DNA of 64,000 nt from Luteibacter flocculans (GTDB lineage Bacteria; Pseudomonadota; Gammaproteobacteria; Xanthomonadales; Rhodanobacteraceae). Location of the stretch: positions 3,652,501 to 3,716,500 of the forward strand of contig NZ_CP063231.1 in NCBI RefSeq assembly GCF_023612255.1. Direction: 5' to 3'. Shown here in pieces: positions 1 to 8,310 of this stretch. The translations under genes and the position numbers were made by a program. Positions within the stretch are counted from its first letter, which is position 1. The number at the start of each line of letters is the position of its first letter. The notes under the pieces were generated by a model. That model searched no databases, was not told the origin of the DNA, and saw only the letters and a list, made by a program, of their open reading frames with translations.

Positions 1-2
1 CC

Positions 3-107
3 GACTACCTTGCCGTGGTCTCCGCCATTTTCAGCGCTCCCGACATACAAACGGCGACGCGCCGCCTCGCCGATCTTTTCGACCCTCGTCCCGGAATCAT
101 TCGATGA
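3..107 (+). CDS. thiE: Thiamine-phosphate synthase, C-terminal fragment
   Basis: The reading frame enters from the left edge and encodes the last 34 residues of a protein. The segment [14 protein letters not shown] followed by an amphipathic helix ending at a TGA matches the C-terminus of ThiE. ThiE joins HMP-pyrophosphate and thiazole phosphate to make thiamine monophosphate. The stop overlaps the hemL start by 4 bp (ATGA), so the two are probably translationally coupled; thiE-hemL adjacency is familiar in Xanthomonadales. Only the tail is visible, so the active site cannot be checked. Confidence 0.75.
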   Translation, partial: DYLAVVSAIFSAPDIQTATRRLADLFDPRPGIIR

Positions 108-1381
108 CCACGAACCACGAACTCTTCGACCGCGCCCGAAAGCTGCTGCCCGGCGGCGTCAATTCGCCCGTGCGCGCCTTCAAGTCGGTCGGCGGGGAGC
201 CGTTCTTCACCGCGCGTGCCGATGGCCCGTACCTGTGGGACGTCGAAGGCAAGCGCTACATCGACTACGTGGGTTCGTGGGGTCCGATGATCGTCGGGCA
301 CAACCATCCCGCGGTGCGCGAAGCCGTCGAACGCGCCGTGCGCGACGGCCTTTCCTTCGGCACGCCGTGCGCTGCCGAGGTCACGATGGCCGAGACCATC
401 GTTTCACTGGTGCCATCGGTCGACATGGTGCGCATGGTGAATTCGGGCACCGAGGCCACGATGTCGGCGATTCGTCTGGCTCGTGGCGCTACGGGGCGGA
501 ACAAGATCGTGAAGTTCGAAGGCTGCTACCACGGGCACGGCGACAGCTTCCTGGTGAAGGCGGGTTCGGGCGCGCTGACCTTCGGCGTACCGACGTCCCC
601 CGGCGTGCCCAAGGCTGCCGCAGACCTCACGCTTACCCTGCCCTACAATGATATCGATACGGCGCGCGCACTGTTTGCCGAGCACGGCGACGACATCGCA
701 GGGCTCATCATCGAGCCGGTCGCGGGCAACATGAATTGCATTCCGCCCAAGGACGGTTACCTGCACGACCTGCGCGAGCTGTGCACCCAGCACGGTGCGC
801 TTCTGATCTTCGACGAGGTGATGACCGGTTTCCGCGTGGCGCTCGGCGGGGCGCAGGCGCATTACGGCATCACGCCGGACCTGACCTGCTTCGGCAAGAT
901 CATCGGGGGCGGCATGCCGGTGGGTGCCTATGGCGGACGGCGCGACCTCATGGAGCAGATCGCTCCTGCAGGGCCGATCTATCAGGCGGGCACGCTGTCA
1001 GGTAACCCGGTGGCCATGGCCGCAGGGCTCGCGATGCTCGAGCTGATTCAGGCCCCTGGTTTCTACGACGCCCTGACGGCGCGCACGGTGCAACTGACCG
1101 ATGGCATCCTCGGCGCGGCACGTGACGCTGGCGTACCCTTCAGCGTGAATCGCGTGGGCGCGATGTTCGGGCTGTTCTTCACGAACGACACCGTCGAGAC
1201 CTATACGCAGGCGACGGCAGCGGATGTCGGTCGCTTCAACCGCTTCTTCCACGGCATGCTCGATCGTGGCATCTATCTCGCGCCGTCGGCCTTCGAAGCG
1301 GGCTTCCTTTCCAGCGCCCATGGCGATGCCGAGATAGAGGCGACGGTGGACGCAGCACGCGCCGTGTTCGCGACGCTGTAA
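104..1381 (+). CDS. hemL: Glutamate-1-semialdehyde 2,1-aminomutase
   Basis: A 425-residue, full-length PLP enzyme that converts glutamate-1-semialdehyde to 5-aminolevulinate, the last step of the C5 route into tetrapyrrole synthesis in the cytoplasm. The PLP-binding lysine is K265 in [14 protein letters not shown]. The substrate-binding [13 protein letters not shown] and the NSGTEATM phosphate-binding loop are intact. The ATG overlaps the thiE stop, which fixes the start. A long inverted repeat follows the stop and faces the convergent argD-like gene. Length and motifs match the family throughout; nothing unusual was seen. Confidence 0.97.
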   Translation: MTTNHELFDRARKLLPGGVNSPVRAFKSVGGEPFFTARADGPYLWDVEGKRYIDYVGSWGPMIVGHNHPAVREAVERAVRDGLSFGTPCAAEVTMAETIVSLVPSVDMVRMVNSGTEATMSAIRLARGATGRNKIVKFEGCYHGHGDSFLVKAGSGALTFGVPTSPGVPKAAADLTLTLPYNDIDTARALFAEHGDDIAGLIIEPVAGNMNCIPPKDGYLHDLRELCTQHGALLIFDEVMTGFRVALGGAQAHYGITPDLTCFGKIIGGGMPVGAYGGRRDLMEQIAPAGPIYQAGTLSGNPVAMAAGLAMLELIQAPGFYDALTARTVQLTDGILGAARDAGVPFSVNRVGAMFGLFFTNDTVETYTQATAADVGRFNRFFHGMLDRGIYLAPSAFEAGFLSSAHGDAEIEATVDAARAVFATL

Positions 1382-1393
1382 TCGATGCACGAA

Positions 1394-1424
1394 ACACCGT
1401 CGCACGGGGCCCGTGCGACGGTGT
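1394..1424. terminator. Bidirectional hairpin between hemL and argD-like gene
   Basis: A perfect 15-bp inverted repeat (arms 1394-1408 and 1410-1424, starting ACACCGTCGCACGGG) lies between two convergent genes. There is no strong T-tract on either side, so it may work as a transcript-end stabiliser or a weak bidirectional terminator. Confidence 0.6.
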
Positions 1425-1440
1425 CAGACCGATAAGGCGC

Positions 1441-2691
1441 TCAGGCGACCTTCGCTTCTTCCACGAAGTCGGCCAGAGCGTCGCGCAGCCGCGCAAGACC
1501 TTCCGCGGTTTCCTCGTCGGTGATCGTCAGCGGCGGAACGATACGCAGCACGTCCGGGCCGGCCTGAAGGATAAGCAGGCCATGCGCAGCGGCCACATCG
1601 AGGATCTCGCCTGCACGGCCCTTGTACGGTGCATCGAGCACCGCGCCGATCATCAGGCCACGACCGCGCACTTCCGAAAACAGCGGAAACTCGCTGTTGA
1701 TCTTGGCGAGACCGGCACGGATGTCGTTGCCCTGACGCTCGACGTTGAGCAACACGGCCGGCGAGGCGAGCTTCGTCAAGGCCACGCGCGCCACTGCCGC
1801 GGCCATCGGGTTGCCGCCGAAGGTCGTGCCATGGGCACCGAACTGCATGACCTCCGCCACCTTCGGCCCCGCCAGCATGGCGCCGATGGGAAAGCCGCCA
1901 CCGAGCGCCTTGGCAAGGGTAACGATGTCGGGGGTCACGTGGTCGTGGCTGTGCGCAAACAGCATGCCCGTGCGGCCCATGCCGCATTGGATTTCATCGA
2001 GCACCATCAGCGCATCGTGCGCGTCGCAGAGTTCGCGCACGGCCTTCAGGAATCCGGGCTCTGCAGGCATGACGCCGCCCTCGCCCTGCACCGGTTCCAA
2101 CATCACCGCCGCCACGCCACCCTGAGCGAAGGCTTCCTGGAGCGCCGCCACGTCGTTGAAGGCCACGTAGCGAAACCCGCCGGGCAGCGGCTCGTAGCCT
2201 TCCTGGTATTTCGGCTGCGCCGTCGCCGTGACGGCCGCCAGCGTGCGGCCGTGGAAGGAGCCCTTGAACGTCACGATCACGCGCTGTTCGGGCGGCCGGC
2301 CCTGCGACGCGGCCCATTTGCGCACCAGCTTGATTGCAGCCTCGTTGGCTTCCGCGCCCGAATTGCACAGGAACACCCGCTCGGCGAACGGCGCATGTTC
2401 CACCAACTCTTGCGCAAGGCGGAGCGGGGGCTCGGAATAGAACACGTTGCTGGCATGCCAGAGCTTGTGTGCCTGGGCGACCAGCGCCGCCACGAGGTCC
2501 GGATCCTGGTGACCGAGCGCATTCACCGCGATGCCAGCCCCGAAATCCAGGTAATCGCGGCCTTCGGTATCCCACACGCGGGCGCCCTTGCCGTGGTCGA
2601 GCACGACATCGCGCGGACGATACACGGGTAACCAGTAGCGCTTGCCGAGGCCCAGGAGTTCGGAAGAATCGACAGGGTGCGACGACGACAT
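1441..2691 (-). CDS. argD: Acetylornithine/succinyldiaminopimelate-type class III aminotransferase
   Basis: A 416-residue PLP-dependent class III transaminase of the ArgD type. This family moves the amino group between N-acetylornithine (or succinyl-diaminopimelate) and 2-oxoglutarate. The PLP lysine is K261 in LAKALGGGFPIGAM; NSGAEANEAAIK (110-121) and FKGSFHGRT (142-150) line the cofactor site. The start at 2691 (MSSSHPVDSS) fits the family N-terminus. The frame stays open further upstream, but that extension lies in non-conserved sequence and is rejected. It is convergent with hemL and is not in an arg cluster here, so the exact substrate (acetylornithine or another omega-amino acid) is open. 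Confidence 0.8.
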   Translation of the reverse strand: MSSSHPVDSSELLGLGKRYWLPVYRPRDVVLDHGKGARVWDTEGRDYLDFGAGIAVNALGHQDPDLVAALVAQAHKLWHASNVFYSEPPLRLAQELVEHAPFAERVFLCNSGAEANEAAIKLVRKWAASQGRPPEQRVIVTFKGSFHGRTLAAVTATAQPKYQEGYEPLPGGFRYVAFNDVAALQEAFAQGGVAAVMLEPVQGEGGVMPAEPGFLKAVRELCDAHDALMVLDEIQCGMGRTGMLFAHSHDHVTPDIVTLAKALGGGFPIGAMLAGPKVAEVMQFGAHGTTFGGNPMAAAVARVALTKLASPAVLLNVERQGNDIRAGLAKINSEFPLFSEVRGRGLMIGAVLDAPYKGRAGEILDVAAAHGLLILQAGPDVLRIVPPLTITDEETAEGLARLRDALADFVEEAKVA

Positions 2692-2892
2692 TGGAACGAC
2701 TCCCGGCTCCGGCCGCAGCGCCGGAACCCATGCAGGAACGGATGGAATCGCACGGTACGCTCTGCGGTCCGACATCGATCCGAAACCCGCGAGGCCGCGG
2801 CCGGCCCTGCCGGGCCCGCGTGCGCGCGCGTGGAACGCCCATCCTATAAGCCACGAGCGGCGCCGACAACGCGTACCGCGTAGCTCCGATGC

Positions 2893-2903
2893 AACAGCGT
2901 GTT
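2893..2903. promoter_or_regulatory. Possible activator-binding inverted repeat
   Basis: AACA-GCG-TGTT is a short inverted repeat about 100 bp upstream of the predicted start of the sigma-54 transcript, the distance typical of enhancer sites for sigma-54 activators. With 4-bp arms it could easily occur by chance. The assignment is inference. Confidence 0.2.
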
Positions 2904-2980
2904 CCTGCTTGCTACACCGGGCGAACCGCATCGCGCCCGCACGACGGGGAAAAACTTTGCGAATCAAGGGTCCGGGCACA

Positions 2981-2996
2981 TGGCACGGCGCTTGCT
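2981..2996 (+). promoter_or_regulatory. Sigma-54 (RpoN) -24/-12 promoter
   Basis: TGGCACGGCGCTTGCT matches the sigma-54 consensus TGGCACG-N4-TTGCW at every defined position, with correct GG-to-GC spacing. The predicted start is around 3006-3008. No protein gene lies downstream on this strand; the transcript would run into two hairpins and stop at 3109. The gene of a GAFTGA-type sigma-54 activator begins its 3' end 10 bp beyond. Confidence 0.75.
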
Positions 2997-3005
2997 CCGA
3001 TTCGG

Positions 3006-3109
3006 CATGAGGCCCTGTGAAGCCGCGCGGTTCGCTCGTCCGACGACCCTGCCAAGCCGGACGAGCGAATGGAAACTCCCGGTCCTCGCGGACCGGGAGT
3101 TTTCTTTTT
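3006..3109 (+). ncRNA. Candidate sigma-54-dependent small RNA (about 104 nt)
   Basis: The predicted transcript runs from the sigma-54 promoter to a strong intrinsic terminator. It contains a perfect 12-bp stem (3031-3042 with 3058-3069) carrying a 15-nt C-rich loop (ACGACCCTGCCAAGC), a short linker containing AATGGA, and a 13-bp terminator stem. No ribosome-binding site with a plausible reading frame is seen. The layout, a sigma-54 promoter and sRNA beside a sigma-54 activator gene, recalls Vibrio Qrr RNAs and Pseudomonas cbrB-crcZ, but I recognise no known RNA family. Existence as a transcript is inferred from sequence alone. Confidence 0.6.
3073..3109 (+). terminator. Intrinsic terminator of the candidate sRNA
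   Basis: A perfect 13-bp stem (3073-3085 with 3090-3102, arm AAACTCCCGGTCC) with a 4-nt loop is followed by TCTTTTT on the + strand. The opposite strand has no comparable T-tract after the stem, so the direction is +. Confidence 0.85.
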
Positions 3110-3119
3110 CGGGCGTTGC

Positions 3120-4457
3120 TCAGCGCAGCTGGTCCAGCGCGAGCTGGTGCTTCTTGCAGAGCCGGTACACGGTCACGCGGGAGACGCGCAGACGGCGGGC
3201 GCATTCGCTGATGTTGAACGAGCTTGCACGCAGGCAATCAACGATGGCCTCGCGTTCGGCCGAGGTACGCGCGCTACCCAGGCTGTTGCGCTCCATCGCG
3301 GGGGACGCATCGACGTCGAGTTCGAGATCGCTCGGCGAGATCAGCGCGTCGTCCGCGATCACCGCCGCCCGCTGCACGCGATTCATCAGTTCGCGCACGT
3401 TGCCAGGCCAGGGAAAGGCATTCATCGCCCGGCGCGCCGCTGCACTGAACGTGCGGGCGCGGGTGCCGTAGCTCTCGCGGAAGGCGTCGAGGAAATGCTG
3501 TGCCAGCAGTTCGATGTCGCCCGTGCGTTCGCGCAGCGGCGGCATGCGCAGGCGCAGCACGTTGAGCCGGTAGAAGAGATCCTCGCGAAAGCGCCCTTGC
3601 GCCACCGCCTTCTCCAGGTCCACGTGGGTCGCGGCCAGCACGCGCACGTCCACCTTGATCGACTGGCAGCTCCCGATGCGCTCGATCGTGCCTTCCTGCA
3701 GCACGCGCAGAAGATTGGTCTGCGCGTCCAGCGGCAGATCGCCGATCTCGTCGAGGAAAACCGTGCCGCCGTCCGCCGATTCGAAGTGGCCGATGCGGCG
3801 GGCCGTGGCGCCGGTGAACGCACCGCGCTCGTGTCCGAACAATTCCGACTGGACCAGGTTCGCCGGCAGCGCACCGCAATTGATCGCGGCGAAAGGCTTG
3901 CCACGGCGATGCGACAACTCATGCAACGTGCGTGCGGCCATTTCCTTGCCGGTACCGGTTTCGCCGGTAATCAGCAGGGGCAGCTCCACCGGAGCGAACT
4001 TGCGGATGTTCTGCGACAGCGCACGAATGGCCGCACTGCTGCCGGTGAGCAGGCTGGGCTCATCGTCGTGGGTCAGCTCGGCGTCGCCGGGTATGCGGGC
4101 CAGCGCCTGACGCAGGGCGCCCAGCGAAGACGGCCCATCGATGACCTCGAAGGCTCCCGCCAGCACCTGGCGCAGCGTGGCGTGTGCCATGGCCGGAGGG
4201 GTTCCGGTGAGGCCAATCCAAGGGATTCCCGGGTGGACCTGGCGCAGCGACGAAAGAATGCGCAGGGCGTCCTGCTGATTCGCGCGGAGGTCGGCCACCG
4301 CGATCGCGCTGTCGCCGCACTCCGGCAGATCGCCGTCACACCGCGCCGGATCGGCCACCAGTGTTCGCCAACCGGCACGAATCAGCCCGAAGTGTTCTTC
4401 CACGCTCGGTCTGCCAATCCAAACGACGCAACGACCCGTCGATTCCCCGCGCAACAT
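3120..4457 (-). CDS. Sigma-54-dependent transcriptional activator, VpsR/FleQ-like
   Basis: A 445-residue bacterial enhancer-binding protein. Residues 1-125 form a receiver-like domain; it keeps an Asp in IAVADLR (D56) but lacks the paired acidic residues after strand 1 and the conserved Lys of strand 5, so classical phosphorylation is doubtful. The AAA+ domain has Walker A GETGTGKE (165-172), the sigma-54 contact loop GAFTGA (212-217) and Walker B FLDEIGD (234-240). A Fis-type helix-turn-helix is at the C-terminus. The start is supported by GAGGAG 5 bp upstream. VpsR and FleQ relatives control exopolysaccharide or flagellar genes, often through c-di-GMP; that role is inference here. No sensor kinase is adjacent. 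Confidence 0.85.
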   Translation of the reverse strand: MLRGESTGRCVVWIGRPSVEEHFGLIRAGWRTLVADPARCDGDLPECGDSAIAVADLRANQQDALRILSSLRQVHPGIPWIGLTGTPPAMAHATLRQVLAGAFEVIDGPSSLGALRQALARIPGDAELTHDDEPSLLTGSSAAIRALSQNIRKFAPVELPLLITGETGTGKEMAARTLHELSHRRGKPFAAINCGALPANLVQSELFGHERGAFTGATARRIGHFESADGGTVFLDEIGDLPLDAQTNLLRVLQEGTIERIGSCQSIKVDVRVLAATHVDLEKAVAQGRFREDLFYRLNVLRLRMPPLRERTGDIELLAQHFLDAFRESYGTRARTFSAAARRAMNAFPWPGNVRELMNRVQRAAVIADDALISPSDLELDVDASPAMERNSLGSARTSAEREAIVDCLRASSFNISECARRLRVSRVTVYRLCKKHQLALDQLR

Positions 4458-4665
4458 GCCTGCTCCTCACCCCGATTCGTGGCCTGCTGTCGGCTTTGCG
4501 GGCTCTCACTCGGGCCCGCCGCCGGCACCCCCTGCAGGCCGGCAAGCCCCACATGCATTGCCGGCCCCAAGGCCCGGCGAACGCAGACCGACGGTATACC
4601 CGGTTGCCGGAAGCGGCCATACGCCAAACGGGGTAGGACGTTCCCGTTGATTCAGCTAAGGAAGT

Positions 4666-5484
4666 TCAAAGGAAAAGATCAGGCAACAGAGGATTGCCCG
4701 GAGCGACGGCGTAGCGCTCGAAGTCGACGATCCCTTCCTCGCGCAGCACATCCTCGTCGATGAGGAAGCGCCCCGTGAAGCTGCGCGCGGGCTTCGTGAG
4801 TACCGCGTGCGCCGCGTCGGCGACGATGTCGGGCGTGCGACAGTGATCGGCGTTCACGCTGTCGCCCAGCATCGCGATCGCCGCCGTCGCGATCACGGTC
4901 TTCGGCCACAGGGCGTTCACGGCGATGCCCAGCGGCGCGAACTCGGGCGCCATGCCCAGCACGCACAGGCTCATGCCCATCTTGGCGATGGTGTACGCGA
5001 CATGCGGGGCGTACCAGCGCGGGTCGAGGCTTGGGGGTGGCGACAGCATCAGCACGTGAGGATTCGGTGCCTGCTTCAGGAACGGAAGGCATGCTTGCGT
5101 GGTGACGAAGGTGCCACGTGCGTTCACCTGCTGCATGAGATCGAAGCGCTTCATCGGCGTCTTCTCGACACCCGCCAGCCAGATCGCACTCGCGTTGTTG
5201 ACGACGATGTCGATGCCACCGAAGTGCTCCGCCGCCTTGGCCGCGGCCATGCGGACCTGCGCTTCGTCGCGAATGTCGACCTTGAGCGGCAGCGCGCGGC
5301 CACCCGCTTCCTCGATCTGTGCGGCTGCCGTGTGAATCGTGCCCGGCAGCTTGGGATTGGCAACGCTGCTCTTCGCGGCGATGACGACGTTCGCGCCATC
5401 GCGCGCGGCGCGAAGCGCAATCGCGAGACCGATACCGCGCGAAGCGCCGGTCACGAACAGGGTCTTGCCGGCGAGCGACGTCAT
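4666..5484 (-). CDS. SDR-family oxidoreductase, HSDL2-like
   Basis: A 272-residue short-chain dehydrogenase. The NADP-binding TGASRGIG is at 12-19, NNAS at 96-99, the catalytic serine in LMLSPPP near 148, and YTIAK (Y164, K168). The run AYTIAKMGMS and the following AVNALWPKT resemble the SDR domain of eukaryotic hydroxysteroid dehydrogenase-like protein 2, not typical fatty-acid FabG enzymes. The ATG at 5484 has GAGG upstream; a GTG at 5502 would overlap the upstream gene. It is last in the adk-mpl-LON-SDR run with a 10-bp gap, so probably co-transcribed. The substrate is unknown, possibly a lipid-derived hydroxyacyl compound or a steroid. Confidence 0.8.
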   Translation of the reverse strand: MTSLAGKTLFVTGASRGIGLAIALRAARDGANVVIAAKSSVANPKLPGTIHTAAAQIEEAGGRALPLKVDIRDEAQVRMAAAKAAEHFGGIDIVVNNASAIWLAGVEKTPMKRFDLMQQVNARGTFVTTQACLPFLKQAPNPHVLMLSPPPSLDPRWYAPHVAYTIAKMGMSLCVLGMAPEFAPLGIAVNALWPKTVIATAAIAMLGDSVNADHCRTPDIVADAAHAVLTKPARSFTGRFLIDEDVLREEGIVDFERYAVAPGNPLLPDLFL

Positions 5485-5494
5485 GATGGCGGCC

Positions 5495-6097
5495 TCAGGC
5501 ACGCTGGAAGCGCGGAAGAATGTCGCGAAGCTCGGCGAGGCGTTGCAGGGGATCGTCGAGTTCGAGCATGTGCTGGCATTCGTTCGGATCCAGCGGCAGC
5601 AGCTCCGAAAGACGGAACCCTACCCAACTGGCGTCGTCCGCGCGCTGCGCCACATCGTGCCGCCAGGGCGGCATCATCTGCTCGGCGAGACGTTCGAGGA
5701 TCGTCGCCAGCAGACCGAATTCAGGCGGCAGCGGAATCGTTTCCTCGGCTTGCCAGGTCACGATGTCGCCACGCACCTGGCCATCGGAGCGCACCCGGGT
5801 ACGGCTCACGCGAAAGCGCAGGCCGCCCTCGGCGACGATGCCGAGCAGGCCGTCCTCGCGGGTGTGGAAATCGGTGATGGTCGCCAGTGTGCCGACCGCG
5901 GCCGGCACCGCAGGCTGCCCTGCTTCGCGACCCTCCAGGATCATGCAGACACCGAAGGCGCGGCCGGTCCGTGCGCATTCGCGCACGAGATCGATGTAGC
6001 GCGGCTCGAAGATGCGCAACTGGAGATGCCCGCCCGGGAAAAGGACGTTCGACAGGGGGAACAGCGGAAGATCGAGGGCGGGCGTGGTCGCGGCCAT
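5495..6097 (-). CDS. LON N-terminal (substrate-binding) domain protein
   Basis: A 200-residue stand-alone LON substrate-binding domain. The motif LPLFPLSNVLFPGG at the N-terminus, then LRIFEPRYIDLV, marks the domain that recognises substrates in Lon protease. No AAA+ or protease domain follows. Free-standing forms are common in proteobacteria; their function is unproven and may be peptide or protein binding. The start at MAATTPA (6097) gives a 10-bp gap from mpl and agrees with the conserved N-terminus. It sits between a murein-recycling ligase and a dehydrogenase, which gives little guidance to function. Confidence 0.85.
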   Translation of the reverse strand: MAATTPALDLPLFPLSNVLFPGGHLQLRIFEPRYIDLVRECARTGRAFGVCMILEGREAGQPAVPAAVGTLATITDFHTREDGLLGIVAEGGLRFRVSRTRVRSDGQVRGDIVTWQAEETIPLPPEFGLLATILERLAEQMMPPWRHDVAQRADDASWVGFRLSELLPLDPNECQHMLELDDPLQRLAELRDILPRFQRA

Positions 6098-6107
6098 GCC
6101 CGTCAGT

Positions 6108-7466
6108 CTAACCTGCGCCGAGCGCGGCAAAGAAGCGCCGGGGCGCACCTTCGAAGCCGCCGTTGGACATGAATACGACGTGGTCGCCGTCCTGGGCTTC
6201 CGCCACCAGCGACGCGATCAGCTCATCCACCGTGGAAGCGGTATCGCCACGGCCGTCCAGGGCTGCGGTCACCTTGCCGGCGTCCCACGGCAATTCGGGG
6301 CGATGCAGGAACACGACCCGGTCGGCGTCGGCAAGCGAAGGCGCCAGCGCCTCGGCATGGGCACCCAGGCGCATGGAATTCGAGCGCGGCTCGAGTGCCA
6401 CGAGGATGCGCGCCTTCCCCACGCTCGCGCGAAGCCCCGCCAGCGTCGTGGCGATGGCCGTCGGATGGTGGGCGAAGTCGTCGTAGACGGTCACGCCGCG
6501 AGCGCTGCCGATGCGCTCCATACGCCGCTTCACGCTGGCAAAGTCGGCGAACGCCGGCAGCAACGCTACGGGGTCCGCACCGGCCGCGCTCGCCGCGGCC
6601 AGCGCCGCCAGGGCGTTCATGACGTTGTGCCGGCCGAGCGACGACCAGCGCACCTCGCCGAGCAGCTCACCCCGACGATGCACCCGGAAGTGCGAGCCGT
6701 CGGCAGCGAGCAGTTCGGCGCGCCAATCGCCCGCATCGATGCCGAAGGTTTCCACCGGCGTCCATGCGCCCATCGCCAGCACCTCGGCGAGATAGGCGTC
6801 TTCCGCGTTGACGATCAGCCGGCCGTTGCCGGGCACCGTACGCACGAGGTGGTGGAACTGGCGCTGGATCGCCGCCACGTCGGGAAAGATATCGGCGTGG
6901 TCGTATTCGAGATTGTTGAGGATCGCGATGCGTGGCCGGTAATGGACGAACTTGGACCGCTTGTCGAAGAAGGCCGAATCGTATTCGTCGGCCTCGATGA
7001 CGAAGGGGGCGCCGTCGCCGCGACGCGCGGAGACGTCGAAGTTGCCTGGTACGCCGCCGATGAGGAAGCCCGGCGACAGGCCGGCGGATTCCAGCAGGTG
7101 CGCCAGCAGGCTCGTTGTGGTCGTCTTGCCGTGCGTACCGGCGACCGCCAGCACTTCACGGCCACCGAGCAGCGTTTCGCCAAGCCACTGCGGACCCGAG
7201 ATGTAGCGCATACCCTCATCGAGCATGTATTCGATGGCGGGATTGCCGCGACTGAGGGCATTGCCCACGACCACGAGGTCGGGGGCCGGCTGCAAATGCT
7301 CCGCCTTGTAGCCCGGCATGAGCGTGATGCCGAGGCCTTCGAGCTGCGTGCTCATGGGCGGGTAGACGTTGGCATCGGAACCTTCGACCGCGAGGCCGAG
7401 TTCGCGCGCCAGCGCGGCAACGCCACCCATGAAGGTGCCGCAGATACCAAGGATATGGACGCGCAT
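6108..7466 (-). CDS. mpl: UDP-MurNAc:L-alanyl-gamma-D-glutamyl-meso-DAP ligase
   Basis: A 452-residue Mur-family ligase that attaches recycled murein tripeptide to UDP-N-acetylmuramate, feeding wall turnover products back into peptidoglycan synthesis. The N-terminal MRVHILGICGTFMGG is the UDP-MurNAc-binding Rossmann start, and the ATP loop is GTHGKTTTTS (110-119). The central EADEYDSAFFDKRSKF and the C-terminal ligase domain (DDFAHHPTA) are intact. The Mpl-specific opening ICGTFMGG separates it from MurC. It follows adk by 59 bp in the same direction. The frame stays open 5' of 7466, but that extension lacks homology and overlaps adk. Confidence 0.95.
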   Translation of the reverse strand: MRVHILGICGTFMGGVAALARELGLAVEGSDANVYPPMSTQLEGLGITLMPGYKAEHLQPAPDLVVVGNALSRGNPAIEYMLDEGMRYISGPQWLGETLLGGREVLAVAGTHGKTTTTSLLAHLLESAGLSPGFLIGGVPGNFDVSARRGDGAPFVIEADEYDSAFFDKRSKFVHYRPRIAILNNLEYDHADIFPDVAAIQRQFHHLVRTVPGNGRLIVNAEDAYLAEVLAMGAWTPVETFGIDAGDWRAELLAADGSHFRVHRRGELLGEVRWSSLGRHNVMNALAALAAASAAGADPVALLPAFADFASVKRRMERIGSARGVTVYDDFAHHPTAIATTLAGLRASVGKARILVALEPRSNSMRLGAHAEALAPSLADADRVVFLHRPELPWDAGKVTAALDGRGDTASTVDELIASLVAEAQDGDHVVFMSNGGFEGAPRRFFAALGAG

Positions 7467-7525
7467 GGCTTCGGCTCGTGGGGCGGGAGGCACCGGAAGC
7501 CCGCCGGTAAGGCGGGCCGGGCGGG

Positions 7526-8107
7526 TCAGGCGCTGGCGGCGGCCGTACTGTCGAGCGCAGCCTTGATGCGGGCGGTCACGGCGTCGAGCTCGCCGACACC
7601 ATCGACGACCTTGAGCTTGCCGCGCTTCTCGTAGAACTCCGCGACGGGAGCCGTCTGATCGGCGTAGATGGCGAGGCGCTTCTTGACCGTCTCGGGATTG
7701 TCGTCTGCACGACCTTCCTGGTTGAAGCGCACCACGCAGCGATCGACGATCGCCTCGTTCGGCACGTCCAGCTTGATCACGACGTCGAGCGGCTGGCCGA
7801 TGCGTGCGAGCACGCCGTCCAGCGCTTCGGCCTGGGCGATGTTGCGCGGGTAGCCATCGAGAATGAAGCCGGGCTTCGCGTCGGGCTGGCCGAGGCGATC
7901 CTCGATGATGCCGAGCATGATGTCGTCCGGCAGCAACTGCCCGGCGTCCATGATCCCCTTGGCCTTCTTGCCCAGTTCCGTCTCCGCCTTGATCTCCGCG
8001 CGCAGCAGATCGCCGGTGGAGATATGGGGAATGCCGAGGTCCTGCTTGAGGCGGGCTGCCTGGGTGCCCTTGCCCGAGCCGGGGGCGCCGAATAGCACGA
8101 GTCGCAT
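7526..8107 (-). CDS. adk: Adenylate kinase, short (LID-less) form
   Basis: A 193-residue nucleotide kinase catalysing AMP + ATP to 2 ADP. The P-loop GAPGSGKGTQ lies at 7-16; DGYPRNIAQAEALD holds the AMP-site arginine; VRFNQEGRADDNPETVKKRL replaces the long LID with the short loop and carries conserved arginines. Xanthomonadales adenylate kinases are of this short type. The ATG has GGAG 6 bp upstream. It heads a minus-strand operon with mpl and is divergent from PPi-phosphofructokinase across a 203-bp spacer. Linking ADP/AMP balance to PPi glycolysis by shared promoter region is only suggestive. Confidence 0.96.
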   Translation of the reverse strand: MRLVLFGAPGSGKGTQAARLKQDLGIPHISTGDLLRAEIKAETELGKKAKGIMDAGQLLPDDIMLGIIEDRLGQPDAKPGFILDGYPRNIAQAEALDGVLARIGQPLDVVIKLDVPNEAIVDRCVVRFNQEGRADDNPETVKKRLAIYADQTAPVAEFYEKRGKLKVVDGVGELDAVTARIKAALDSTAAASA

Positions 8108-8310
8108 TGTTGCTCCATTTCGCCGGATGCCGGAAAGACCGGCCGTCGGGCACGAGAAAAATAGGTCTCAAGGTAACGGCAGGGGCGCCGCCGCGTCAAA
8201 CGGCCGACATACGCTGGGTGTATGGCGCTCAAGCCGTCCACGCATTCAAGGCATCGCGACGCTGGCCGCGTTACGCTCGACGCCTCACGACCGACAGAAG
8301 GACCCGAAGC

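Larger units (their letters stand above)
2692..3119. other. 428-bp gene-free interval with an RNA locus
   Basis: No conserved reading frame is visible. The left half should hold the promoter of the argD-like gene. The right half holds, on the + strand, a sigma-54 consensus (2981-2996), a 12-bp stem-loop (3031-3069) and a T-tailed terminator hairpin (3073-3109). A small inverted repeat, AACAGCGTGTT, lies at 2893-2903. Confidence 0.6.

Noticed and set aside
2692..3237. N-terminal extension of the argD-like gene up to 3237
   Set aside because: The extra residues have no conservation, cross the terminator and the sRNA region, and the family start is at 2691.
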